Source: Sphingobacteriaceae bacterium (lineage in GTDB: Bacteria > Bacteroidota > Bacteroidia > Sphingobacteriales > Sphingobacteriaceae). Taken from it: a DNA stretch of 64,000 nt. How positions within the stretch are numbered: position 1 is the stretch's first letter; each line of letters starts with the position of its first letter. The stretch is from assembly GCA_014380615.1 (NCBI GenBank), contig JACMJM010000050.1, positions 1-64,000 of the forward strand, written 5' to 3'. Below, piece after piece: positions 1-7,232 of the stretch. The notes below the pieces were generated by a model, which saw only the letters and a program-made list of their open reading frames with translations, did not search any database and was not told where the DNA came from. A program made the translations under genes and the position numbers.

Positions 1-77
1 ACCAGTTCTTCCAGGCTGGGTGGAAGCAATTGCAACTGATCGGAATCGTAGGGCTTAAAAACAGGCGTGGTTCCCAT
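1..77 (-). CDS. IS1182-type transposase, N-terminal fragment cut by the window edge
   Basis: The 25 visible residues read MGTTPVFKPY, then DSDQLQLLPPSLEEL. This matches the typical opening of IS1182-family (DDE) transposases of Bacteroidota, in which a 'FKPY...Q..LLPPSLEEL' start is followed by a helix-turn-helix. The start ATG is the complement of 75-77, and an inverted terminal sequence lies just upstream at 109-141, as expected at an IS end. Only the N-terminus is in the window, so I cannot say whether the element is intact. The family call comes from remembered motif similarity. Confidence 0.75.
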   Translation of the reverse strand, partial: MGTTPVFKPYDSDQLQLLPPSLEEL

Positions 78-108
78 GCCTTTAAAATACAAAAACCGCT
101 TGAAATAA

Positions 109-141
109 AAAAGAGGCTATCCTTTTGAGACAGCCTCTTTT
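109..141. repeat. Hairpin/terminal inverted repeat of the IS1182-type element
   Basis: Ten-base arms (109-118 and 132-141) pair perfectly around a 13-base loop. Read on the minus strand, 123-141 gives AAAAGAGGCTGTCTCAAAA, the kind of end sequence seen on IS1182-like elements in Bacteroidota. The same motif recurs, diverged, at both ends of the small element at 26912-27052. It could also act as a transcription terminator. Confidence 0.6.
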
Positions 142-186
142 CGTTTAGTCTGTTGTTGGTTTTGTTGTTGGTTGGTTTAGGAGACG

Positions 187-948
187 TTATTCGATTGATA
201 TTAAATACTGTTTTGTAAGCGCAGCGAATTCCTCCCATAATATCTTACAATTTATGAATTCCTGGAGTTTCTCGGATTTGTATTTTTGCTTTAAAGCGCT
301 AGTTTCCCAGCGATTTTGAGTGTCCCACTCAGCTATTTTTTTTAGCTCCAGCTCGTTATTCACGTAATCGGCATTTAGCTTCATGAATTGTGTATGCAAT
401 CTTTCCTGATCTTCGAGCTTAAAGGATAGTTGCAATAAGTATGTCTCAGCCCAACTCTTGTATCGAATAAGCTGGGATATCAACGCGTAACCCTTATCTA
501 ATATTAGGGGGTTATTAACCAATAGGATCATTTTAGACGAAGATTTATTTACTTCCTTGAAATAAAGATTCAACTCAGAGATTTCATTGTACAGTTTAGG
601 TAGTGTTGAAAAATGAAATGACTCAATGGGAATTTCAAAGATGGTGAACATCCAATGTGTATATGCTTCGTAAAACTGTATCAGGGCCACCCTTTCTTCA
701 TTTCTATGTGAACTATGAATAGATACTAAGTGGGTAAGTTTGTGTTGGACCTCCGCACTCTCTTTTGTGTATAAGATTTTAACAGATTCGATTTCATTGG
801 TAATCTTCCCAATGTCGTCAATAATTGCTCTGTTTTTCCCTTTCTCCATAAAGTACGCTGGTAAATACTTGGAAACTAGCAATGCTAACGTCAAAAAAAA
901 CAATACACTTATTACTTCCCCGAATGTCATTGTCGACAAGTTGATCAT
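187..948 (-). CDS. Hypothetical membrane-anchored protein
   Basis: 253 residues that I do not recognise. A single hydrophobic segment at about residues 10-30 (VLFFLTLALLVSKYLPAYF) is followed by a long, charged, probably helical region. This suggests an N-terminally anchored protein whose bulk lies on one side of the inner membrane. The layout recalls small DUF4760-like or Bacteroidota accessory proteins, but I see no diagnostic motif. It sits alone between an IS end and a long noncoding stretch, which supports an accessory origin. Confidence 0.55.
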   Translation of the reverse strand: MINLSTMTFGEVISVLFFLTLALLVSKYLPAYFMEKGKNRAIIDDIGKITNEIESVKILYTKESAEVQHKLTHLVSIHSSHRNEERVALIQFYEAYTHWMFTIFEIPIESFHFSTLPKLYNEISELNLYFKEVNKSSSKMILLVNNPLILDKGYALISQLIRYKSWAETYLLQLSFKLEDQERLHTQFMKLNADYVNNELELKKIAEWDTQNRWETSALKQKYKSEKLQEFINCKILWEEFAALTKQYLISIE

Positions 949-1246
949 TTAAACTTATTTGATAAGGTTTTAGTTAACCAAATCTAAATGAAATACTTTG
1001 GAATTAAATGGCGGTATCTATAACGTTTAAATAAAGCAGCCGGATTTTCGCTAAAAACCTGAAAACGACCGTCGATAAGTTTGAAATGTTGGGACGTTGT
1101 CATATCTAAAAAACGATAAAAACGGCAAAAAGTGCGTTAGAGGATACAAAAACGCTATGTTGATAACTTATCCACTTATTAACATTTAAGTATTTGTCAA
1201 CATTGTGTGTTTTTAGTATTACCGTTTATTACCTTTGGTATACAGA
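949..1246. other. Noncoding stretch with a DnaA-box-like site
   Basis: I see no convincing gene here. Positions 1168-1176 read TTATCCACT, one base off the DnaA box TTATCCACA, inside an AT-rich context (1158-1200) containing TTGATAACTTATCC and TTAACATT. This could be a remnant origin of a mobile element or chance in AT-rich DNA. No iterons or initiator gene are nearby. Confidence 0.25.
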
Positions 1247-1437
1247 AACAAAAAAGCCAGACTCGCGATCTGGCATCTGTTTAGGAAGTACTTAAAATCT
1301 CTTGGCAGATCTAAAAAGGTCCAATCTTTTTAGAGTAATAGTTTTTCGTATCGGGCGGTCCTTCCATAAGGTCGCCTTTCCTTTTTTACTGCTGTTCCAT
1401 CTGTTGCTGTTGCTGTGGAAGTCGCAGTTGCTGTTGA
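1247..1437 (-). ncRNA. Candidate small RNA or short-peptide transcript
   Basis: A promoter-terminator pair defines a transcript of roughly 190 nt. The minus-strand promoter is TATATTTG (complement of 1444-1451) with TTGC about 20 bases upstream. The terminator is GCCAGA/TCTGGC (1256-1261/1269-1274) followed by a U-run. The 5' part is rich in CAACAGCAAC repeats. It contains an 18-codon reading frame (1311-1367, MEGPPDTKNYYSKKIGPF) preceded by an A/G-rich tract, so the product may be an RNA or a peptide. I recognise no known RNA family. Confidence 0.45.
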
Positions 1438-1623
1438 ACTGTACAAATATAAACTTTTGTTTATAGAACTTGCAACGGCTTGCAATATTATTTTTAAGAT
1501 TGTTTTATTGCTCCCTATGCTACCATTAACGCGTCTATTACCTTTCGGTTGTCGTTAAACCAATAAGGTTGTTTTTCTCTGCCGGCCTTAGTAGTCGTAG
1601 GTTGCGTCCGTTGTATCTTTCCC

Positions 1624-1712
1624 ATTTGAGCATGGGCGGTCATAGGAGTGTAGCATCTTATGGGAGTATACTTGGCCAGGTGAGGCACTGGATGCCGTTG
1701 CCTGGGGAGCCT
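1624..1712 (+). other. Strongly structured noncoding segment
   Basis: Several nested pairings occur close together: CCCAT...ATGGG at 1621-1635, and an outer CCAGG...CCTGG enclosing GGCA...TGCC at about 1676-1706. The segment lies directly upstream of a small hydrophobic reading frame starting at 1724, so it could be its structured leader, an independent RNA, or part of a degraded mobile element. The pairing was judged by eye. Confidence 0.3.
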
Positions 1713-1723
1713 AAAGGATAAGT

Positions 1724-1852
1724 ATGGAATTTATAAAATTAATAGTTCAATATTGGGCTCAATTCACCCTAATTCTCGGTGCGATCACCAGCGCTCTTAG
1801 TTTGCTGCCAGGCATACGTAACCATATCCATAGCCAAATAGTCCAACTCTGA
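1724..1852 (+). CDS. Possible small hydrophobic peptide
   Basis: 42 codons beginning MEFIKLIVQYWAQFTLILGA. A hydrophobic helix at about residues 10-30 would span a membrane. It may be the N-terminus of a truncated membrane protein or a small membrane-active peptide. It overlaps an opposite-strand reading frame at 1769-1942, so at most one of the two is likely to be functional. No homologue recognised. Confidence 0.25.
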   Translation: MEFIKLIVQYWAQFTLILGAITSALSLLPGIRNHIHSQIVQL

Positions 1853-1942
1853 TTTAATGACTCGTTTAACTCTATCAAAAAATGCGTCCAGCTCCTTTCG
1901 GATATCAGCCTCGGTAAACATTGGTGTGAGTTTAAACTTCAT
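1769..1942 (-). pseudogene. Possible remnant of an HK97 gp10-type phage protein
   Basis: 57 codons starting MKFKLTPMFTEADIRKELDA and ending with AGDRTEN. The shape resembles the N-terminus of gp10-type phage head-tail proteins of Bacteroidota, which continue with a 'DRTGNLRSSIGY' signature. Here the frame stops exactly where that signature should begin, which would fit a truncated prophage relic. The resemblance is from memory and weak, so this is tentative. Confidence 0.28.
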
Positions 1943-2053
1943 AAAATGAAGTTACAGAGAAGGGGAAAGTCGAGGGAATTGTAAGTATTTACTTTGCGCA
2001 AACCAAAGACTACACAGCCCGCGGTGGCAATGATTTAAGGGAAATTAGTGGGC

Positions 2054-2476
2054 ATGAGCTCCCAAGTGAAAATGATCCGAATCGCTAAGTGCTTGCAGAC
2101 GCTATATCCAGAGATATACAAGGAATTAAATGATCGGGCTGTTGCTCATTTCACCTGTACGGATCTAATTCCTCCGATGTGTGAGTATTATTGTTTGCAC
2201 TACACCAATGATGAATGGCAGCATAAACGATTATTCATTGCCGTGATATTACAATTGTATTGTCCCGAGTCGCTGTATCTCGGGTTCCGAGTAAACAATA
2301 GAGTATGTTCTAAACTAACCATAACGTTTGGGTATCGGGATAAGCAAAGCGTATCAAATATGAAAGGGGCGCTGAGCTCAATAATCAAGCAACCAGCGTT
2401 TAGGAAAACGGTCGAAAGGATAGCGAACGACATCAAAATAAGGTTTAGCGAAGAAGAGTTTTTGCAGAGGGTATAA
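2054..2476 (+). CDS. Hypothetical protein, accessory
   Basis: 140 residues from ATG 2054; a GTG at 2048 would add two residues. No family recognised. The protein is basic, has several Cys residues, is probably mostly helical, and lacks a signal peptide or membrane segment. The C-terminal part (NMKGALSSIIKQPAFRKTVERI and onward) looks like a helical DNA- or protein-binding region. Its position among IS and possible phage remnants suggests a mobile-element gene. Confidence 0.5.
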   Translation: MSSQVKMIRIAKCLQTLYPEIYKELNDRAVAHFTCTDLIPPMCEYYCLHYTNDEWQHKRLFIAVILQLYCPESLYLGFRVNNRVCSKLTITFGYRDKQSVSNMKGALSSIIKQPAFRKTVERIANDIKIRFSEEEFLQRV

Positions 2477-2593
2477 TCCTCTTAGGATTATATATAATAG
2501 CTTCTACAGTATTAAATTTGCTGTTTTTTATTTTTAGTTGTCGCCTGTTGTTGCCGTATTGTCAATTTAGTGAATGCAAGCTGCGCTCGGGCA

Positions 2594-3370
2594 CTAAAAT
2601 GGGTATAACCAGGACGCCGCTACGTGTGAGTTTCTAATGAGTTTCTCTTTCTTTATTTCTGCTCTATCATAAATACCATTTATTTTTGTCTTTTTATTGT
2701 GTGTCAAGATGTACTTATTGGATTTACCGATTATTATTATGTCACCCCTCACTGAGAGCGAATCGCCGCTTTTAAAATAAATCACTGAACCTTCATAAAT
2801 ACTAGTTTTTTGAAGTTCCTTTGCTCTGAAAGTGGTAATTGCAGTGGTAATACTCATCGATAAGGCGATAAGCGTTAAGTTTACGATGGGTACTGAATAT
2901 TTACTTAGGATTTTTTCATCTTGAGGAGATTTTTCGATATGATTCTTTTCCCATCGGTCAATAAGTAAGAGTACCGTTAACACTTCTATTATTGCAGTGT
3001 AGATGGCGAAGTACGTCCATCTCCTTCCGCTAAAATAGCTATTAAGTCCTAGAGCTATCGGACTTAATGCTCCTATTAAAAGTAAATAGACTACGGCAGG
3101 TTTAGACACTTTAGAGTTATCTAGTCTTGCCTTTGCTATTTGACGAAATCTAACGAGGATGGTGATTTTGAAAATTAAAAAAGCTATTAATGAGGGTAAT
3201 ATGAGATCCTTTAAAGAGAAAGTAAATATTTCTGTTGCGTCGAAATAGGGCTGTGGATTGAGGGAAAATACGTTATAAAATATTAGCAGATTTATTTGGC
3301 TTAGTAAGGACAACACAAAACCAATCCCTATGAACTTCTTTATATCAGCTAAATAGTTTGAGTCTTCCAT
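2594..3370 (-). CDS. Hypothetical multi-pass membrane protein
   Basis: 258 residues with about five hydrophobic segments: residues 12-33, 52-71, 92-112, 118-138 and 160-182. These are followed by a roughly 75-residue soluble tail that looks beta-rich (VIYFKSGDSLSVRGDIIIIG, then KYILTHNKKT). I recognise no family. The tail could be a small cytoplasmic or periplasmic domain. It has no operon partner and lies in the accessory region. Confidence 0.55.
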   Translation of the reverse strand: MEDSNYLADIKKFIGIGFVLSLLSQINLLIFYNVFSLNPQPYFDATEIFTFSLKDLILPSLIAFLIFKITILVRFRQIAKARLDNSKVSKPAVVYLLLIGALSPIALGLNSYFSGRRWTYFAIYTAIIEVLTVLLLIDRWEKNHIEKSPQDEKILSKYSVPIVNLTLIALSMSITTAITTFRAKELQKTSIYEGSVIYFKSGDSLSVRGDIIIIGKSNKYILTHNKKTKINGIYDRAEIKKEKLIRNSHVAASWLYPF

Positions 3371-3512
3371 ATAATCTTAAAAGCCTATAAAGTATTTTTA
3401 CATCTACCTATCATCGTCCTTTTGGGAAGGACGGCCCAATTTTAGGAAAATCTTTTAATTGAAACAATAGTTTATATCTGATTGGCTAGTTATTCTTTGC
3501 TTTAAGATAATG

Positions 3513-3603
3513 ATTAAAAAACCACACTACCTAATAGTGTGGCCTTGAATCACTTACCAAAGTGATATCCATCGGAATGGACTTTCAATTTTAAGAAAAT
3601 TTA
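3513..3603 (-). ncRNA. Candidate small RNA, about 90 nt
   Basis: A minus-strand promoter reads TTTA (complement 3637-3640), 19 bases, then TATGTTTG (complement 3610-3617), a perfect Bacteroidota -7 element. The transcript would contain a hairpin (3549-3566, ATCACTT/AAGTGAT). It would end in a perfect 8-bp terminator stem (CCACACTA/TAGTGTGG, 3522-3529/3535-3542) followed by a U-run. No reading frame fits inside. The family is unknown. Confidence 0.5.
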
Positions 3604-3784
3604 TTTAATCAAACATATTTTGTCCCTATCTCTTAATAAACCTTTCTTCAACTGTCAGATACCCGGCCTCAATGGCAGCGTTCCAGGCTCAAAAAATTAT
3701 AAGGGTTTTTACCGACGTTTTGCAACAGCAAAAAGATTCTCAGAAATTATTGGAGACAAGAATACTTCTTTCAGGAATTACTTT

Positions 3785-3809
3785 AAGCCGGGCAAATCCC
3801 GGCTTTTTA
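3785..3809 (+). terminator. Rho-independent terminator
   Basis: GCCGGG (3787-3792) pairs with CCCGGC (3798-3803), followed by TTTTT. No recognisable gene ends immediately upstream, so it probably closes an RNA transcript within 3620-3786 or is left from a deleted gene. Confidence 0.6.
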
Positions 3810-3898
3810 AACCAACCGCCTACCACAACCGACAACACTTCAATACTACTGCCCTCCTTTGTGAACTAAGTCGGTTTTTAGTAATCCTGTTGGGTGTA

Positions 3899-3938
3899 CG
3901 AACCCTCTTTACATTGCGTAGAGAGGGTTTCTTGTTTT
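3899..3938 (+). terminator. Rho-independent terminator
   Basis: AACCCTCT (3901-3908) pairs with AGAGGGTT (3922-3929), followed by a T-rich run. It resembles the terminator after tRNA-Leu at 44385-44419. The rest of 3604-4128 shows no credible gene. Confidence 0.55.
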
Positions 3939-4128
3939 ATAAAAATTTCGATGTAGGCTTATTGTTTAAAAATGGCATTTTGGGTTCGACTCCAGCTTGG
4001 TTAACTCGAAATAGCATACATAGTTTATGTTAAGCAGCGCTATCGCTGCATTATCGAAAAGTCGTTAATATAAATAAGTTGCGGTACGATCTGTAAGCTT
4101 TTGTTATCTCGGTTCCTATTTGTTATGT

Positions 4129-6054
4129 TCAGTGTCTAACGTTCAAGTTGAACCCAACGCCCAAATTACTATGCTTTTTCATTTTTCCCTGGCTGGCGGG
4201 TTTGACATATGTGCCTCCAGAAAGCAGACCTACGGAAAGAACTAATACTTCGCCTTTTCCGGGCTCTGTTTCATTCTTCACCCACTCTAACGAAATCATA
4301 ACATCATCAGACAAAACAATATCATAAGGCTTAAGATCTGTAGAAATCAATCCTTTTTGCTTTGCATCAATGGGGATTAAAATATTCTCAGATAAGATAT
4401 TTTTAGACGGTTTCCCATTTTCCATGTCATAAATATTCAATCGAAACCAGACCTTGGTATTTAAGGTATTATAAGATATATTGAAATTAAAGGCATCAAC
4501 AAAGGTGGGCTGCCTTCTGATTGGAATTTTGATACCTATTTCTGCCCCTAGCCGATTATTAAATGGGGTACCTAAGAACTTAGAAGTCGTTTTATTGCCA
4601 AGGATCTTCGACTTGTTTTTTTTAAAACTGACTACCACTTCTTTAAGCTGTTGGATATCCTTTTCCAATTTTATAGTAACTCCGGCTTTTTGATTTAGCA
4701 GGTCTTTTATCTCAAAGATCTGAGCCTTGTATCCTATCATAGAAATTCGAAGAGTATCATCGATAGAGCCATTCTTTAGGTTGATTTTGAATTGCCCCCT
4801 CTCATCGGTTATTGTACCGAGTTCATTATTTATTACTCCAACGTTCACGTAGGGCAGTGGGTTTCCTGAACTATCAAAAACAGTTCCTGTAAGAACAGCC
4901 GTAATTGTATTTAGCTTTTTAACATCAGTTGGGTTAGCGTCTATATTTTTAGAACTTTTCAACTCATTATAATAATCAATAAACCCTTCTTTATTACTTA
5001 GCATTTGGTTAAAAAATAATAGCGAGCTTTTTACAACAGCATTATAGGTGTCGATTGAATTACGTGACGACTTTAGCAAAAATGGAATACAGGTGAAATC
5101 TTCGTGGCGACTGCCTGTAAAGCTTAAATAATATTTGGGTACCTGCACTTTCTCAAAGTAACTATATCTGTCAGAAGGAGTGCTGTTAGGGCTATTGTCA
5201 CTCGTCAGATATAAATACGAGATGTCTTTTATATCCTCATTCAGTAGTCCAGAATTATCAATTTCCTTCAAATTCTTATCATCATCTTCACTCTCTCCGA
5301 AAGTATGATTCTCAGTTCCATCGAGTGAAACTAAAGCTTTGATTTTAAAGCTTCTATTAATTAAAACGGCTGCACTCATTCCTCCCCAGCTACATCCAAT
5401 TACACCAATCTTTTCAAAATCAATTTTAATTTCTTTTTGATCTTTAAGTACTTTAATTGCTGATTCTGCATCATAAACTTGCTCCATCATATCTGCCTTT
5501 TTATTTGTCATATCGCCGGGATATTGACCAATAGATGAAATCGAGACGACAACGTATCCGTTTTGGGCAAGATTTTCCAGTAGGGCATAATTTTCAAAGC
5601 TCATTCCATTCAAGCCAGCCATATACAGAATTAAAGGCTTCTTTTCTCTTAGAGGAATTGAGTTTCTATAGCTATTAGTTGCTATTGTTAATAGCCTTTT
5701 GCCATTCTCTGGTTTTAAACCAGACTCGACTGCGAATTGCAACGCGAGTTCTTCTGTTATTCCAGTATAATTTTTCTTGTCTTGATACTTGTTAGCCCGT
5801 TGTTCAAACAGTTTAAATAAGTCACCGAAAGCTAAACCAGGGCCAGTCATTTTCAAAGATGGGTACCAAATATCAAGGTCAAGAGGCCTGAAATGTAACC
5901 GGTTATTTATAGATGTATTAAGCTTATAAAGCCTGGATGAATCTACTATTGTCATTGTTCTATACCCAGCTACATACGATTCTCCTGACTTAACTTGGCT
6001 AGTGGCTTTAAAAAGGCATGCAGTGAAAATAATGAAATGTAAAGCTGGTCTCAT
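4129..6054 (-). CDS. Secreted alpha/beta hydrolase with carboxypeptidase-regulatory-like domain
   Basis: 641 residues. A signal peptide (about 1-20, ending KATSQ) is followed by an alpha/beta-hydrolase fold of the dienelactone-hydrolase/platelet-activating-factor-acetylhydrolase type. The nucleophile elbow is GCSWGG (Ser222), the fold contains LILYMAGLNG near 141-150, and a candidate catalytic His317 lies in SFTGSRHED. Residues about 388-470 (LTGTVFDSSGNPLPYVNVGV) form a CarboxypepD_reg-like beta-sandwich, common in Bacteroidota outer-membrane proteins. About 130 more unassigned residues follow. The substrate cannot be told. It is probably periplasmic or surface-located. It stands alone, with noncoding DNA on both sides. 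Confidence 0.75.
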   Translation of the reverse strand: MRPALHFIIFTACLFKATSQVKSGESYVAGYRTMTIVDSSRLYKLNTSINNRLHFRPLDLDIWYPSLKMTGPGLAFGDLFKLFEQRANKYQDKKNYTGITEELALQFAVESGLKPENGKRLLTIATNSYRNSIPLREKKPLILYMAGLNGMSFENYALLENLAQNGYVVVSISSIGQYPGDMTNKKADMMEQVYDAESAIKVLKDQKEIKIDFEKIGVIGCSWGGMSAAVLINRSFKIKALVSLDGTENHTFGESEDDDKNLKEIDNSGLLNEDIKDISYLYLTSDNSPNSTPSDRYSYFEKVQVPKYYLSFTGSRHEDFTCIPFLLKSSRNSIDTYNAVVKSSLLFFNQMLSNKEGFIDYYNELKSSKNIDANPTDVKKLNTITAVLTGTVFDSSGNPLPYVNVGVINNELGTITDERGQFKINLKNGSIDDTLRISMIGYKAQIFEIKDLLNQKAGVTIKLEKDIQQLKEVVVSFKKNKSKILGNKTTSKFLGTPFNNRLGAEIGIKIPIRRQPTFVDAFNFNISYNTLNTKVWFRLNIYDMENGKPSKNILSENILIPIDAKQKGLISTDLKPYDIVLSDDVMISLEWVKNETEPGKGEVLVLSVGLLSGGTYVKPASQGKMKKHSNLGVGFNLNVRH

Positions 6055-6366
6055 TGCGATAAGTAATCTAAAAACTGCACTAAACTAAGTGGAAATGAAT
6101 GCATCTCTGATGGTTTAACAATCTTTAACAAAACCAATAACTATTGATGTCGTCTTTTAGATTGTTTTACCTGTACTTAAATGAAAGATAATGGATTTGA
6201 AGCAACAGATCAGCTTAAGCGTAGGGGCAAGCAATTTCGAGGTTGGCAAACTAAAGAAATTGGTTTTCAAGAGTAAGAACTAACTGATGGGTGTACATTA
6301 GAAAGACGATTGAAAAGGCTGTTCATTTTTTTTATATTCTTTCGTATTTTTAGAAAAAAATCCAAA

Positions 6367-7215
6367 ATGAGTATATCTAAAACTTTTTTAGTTGCCGCTC
6401 TCTGCATAATTTGTTTTAGCGCGCAAACAAATGCCCAGGGTATAAAAATGCCGCAGGCAAGTTCAACCCAAACCCTTAGTCAAGACTTTGGCCTCGGAAA
6501 AATAACCTTAACCTACTCACGGCCAGATGTAAGGGAACGTGTAATTTTCGGAGGGCTTGTTCCTTATGACGCGGTTTGGCGTACGGGTGCTAATAACGCT
6601 ACCGTTATCGTCTTTACAGATGAGGTGAAGATTGAGGGAAACACTATTCCTGCCGGCGAATACGGTTTATTCACCATTCCGGGAAAAAACGAGTGGACCG
6701 TAATTATCAGCAAAGGATCGAAACAGTGGGGAGCCTACGCTTACAAAGAGGCTGATGATTTATTGCGTATAAAAGTAAAACCGCTTACTCTTAAAGATAA
6801 AGTCGAAACCTTCACAATTCAGTTAGCCAACGTTTATCCAACCTCTGCAACACTGCAATTAATGTGGGAGAAAACTTCTGTATCGGTAAACCTGACCACA
6901 GATATTGACACCCGAGTGATGGCAAGCATTGATGAAGCAATGAAAGGTGAAAAAAAGCCCTACTTCCAGGCTGCCCAGTATTATTTTAACAACGGTAAAG
7001 ACATCAACAAAGCATTACAGTGGATGAATGCCGCTGAAGAAGGAAGCCCTAAAGCTCCGCATGTTAAATATTGGAAAGCCAGAGTGCAATTAAAAGCAGG
7101 CGACAAGAAGGGTGCGGCAATTACAGCAGCGGCCGGACTTGCCCTCGCTCAGGAAGTAAAGAATGAAGAATATGTGCGTTTAAATAGTGCTATTCTCGCG
7201 GAAGCGAAAAAATAA
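6367..7215 (+). CDS. DUF2911 domain protein with C-terminal TPR-like region
   Basis: 282 residues from ATG 6367, chosen because it gives a clean signal peptide (MSISKTFLVAALCIICFSAQ, then TNAQ). A TTG at 6310 would add 19 basic or hydrophobic residues and is less likely. Residues about 25-165 match DUF2911, with features such as SRPDVRERVIFGGLVPY and VWRTGANNATVI. The C-terminal 100 residues are helical and TPR-like (AAQYYFNNGKDINKALQWMN). Function unknown, likely periplasmic. Converges on the symporter gene with a 17-bp gap. Confidence 0.8.
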   Translation: MSISKTFLVAALCIICFSAQTNAQGIKMPQASSTQTLSQDFGLGKITLTYSRPDVRERVIFGGLVPYDAVWRTGANNATVIVFTDEVKIEGNTIPAGEYGLFTIPGKNEWTVIISKGSKQWGAYAYKEADDLLRIKVKPLTLKDKVETFTIQLANVYPTSATLQLMWEKTSVSVNLTTDIDTRVMASIDEAMKGEKKPYFQAAQYYFNNGKDINKALQWMNAAEEGSPKAPHVKYWKARVQLKAGDKKGAAITAAAGLALAQEVKNEEYVRLNSAILAEAKK

Positions 7216-7232
7216 TAGAAATTAAATATTCC

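Noticed and set aside
1158-1200. Replication origin
   Set aside because: Only one near-match DnaA box, no iterons or initiator gene; listed only as a weak feature.
3985-4012. T-loop-like GGTTCGACTCC, possible tRNA 3' fragment or attachment site
   Set aside because: The flanking bases do not form a T-stem and no matching tRNA is in the window.
3620-4033. 137-codon reading frame on the plus strand
   Set aside because: It runs through two rho-independent terminators (3785-3809, 3899-3938) and has no protein-like features, so it is chance.
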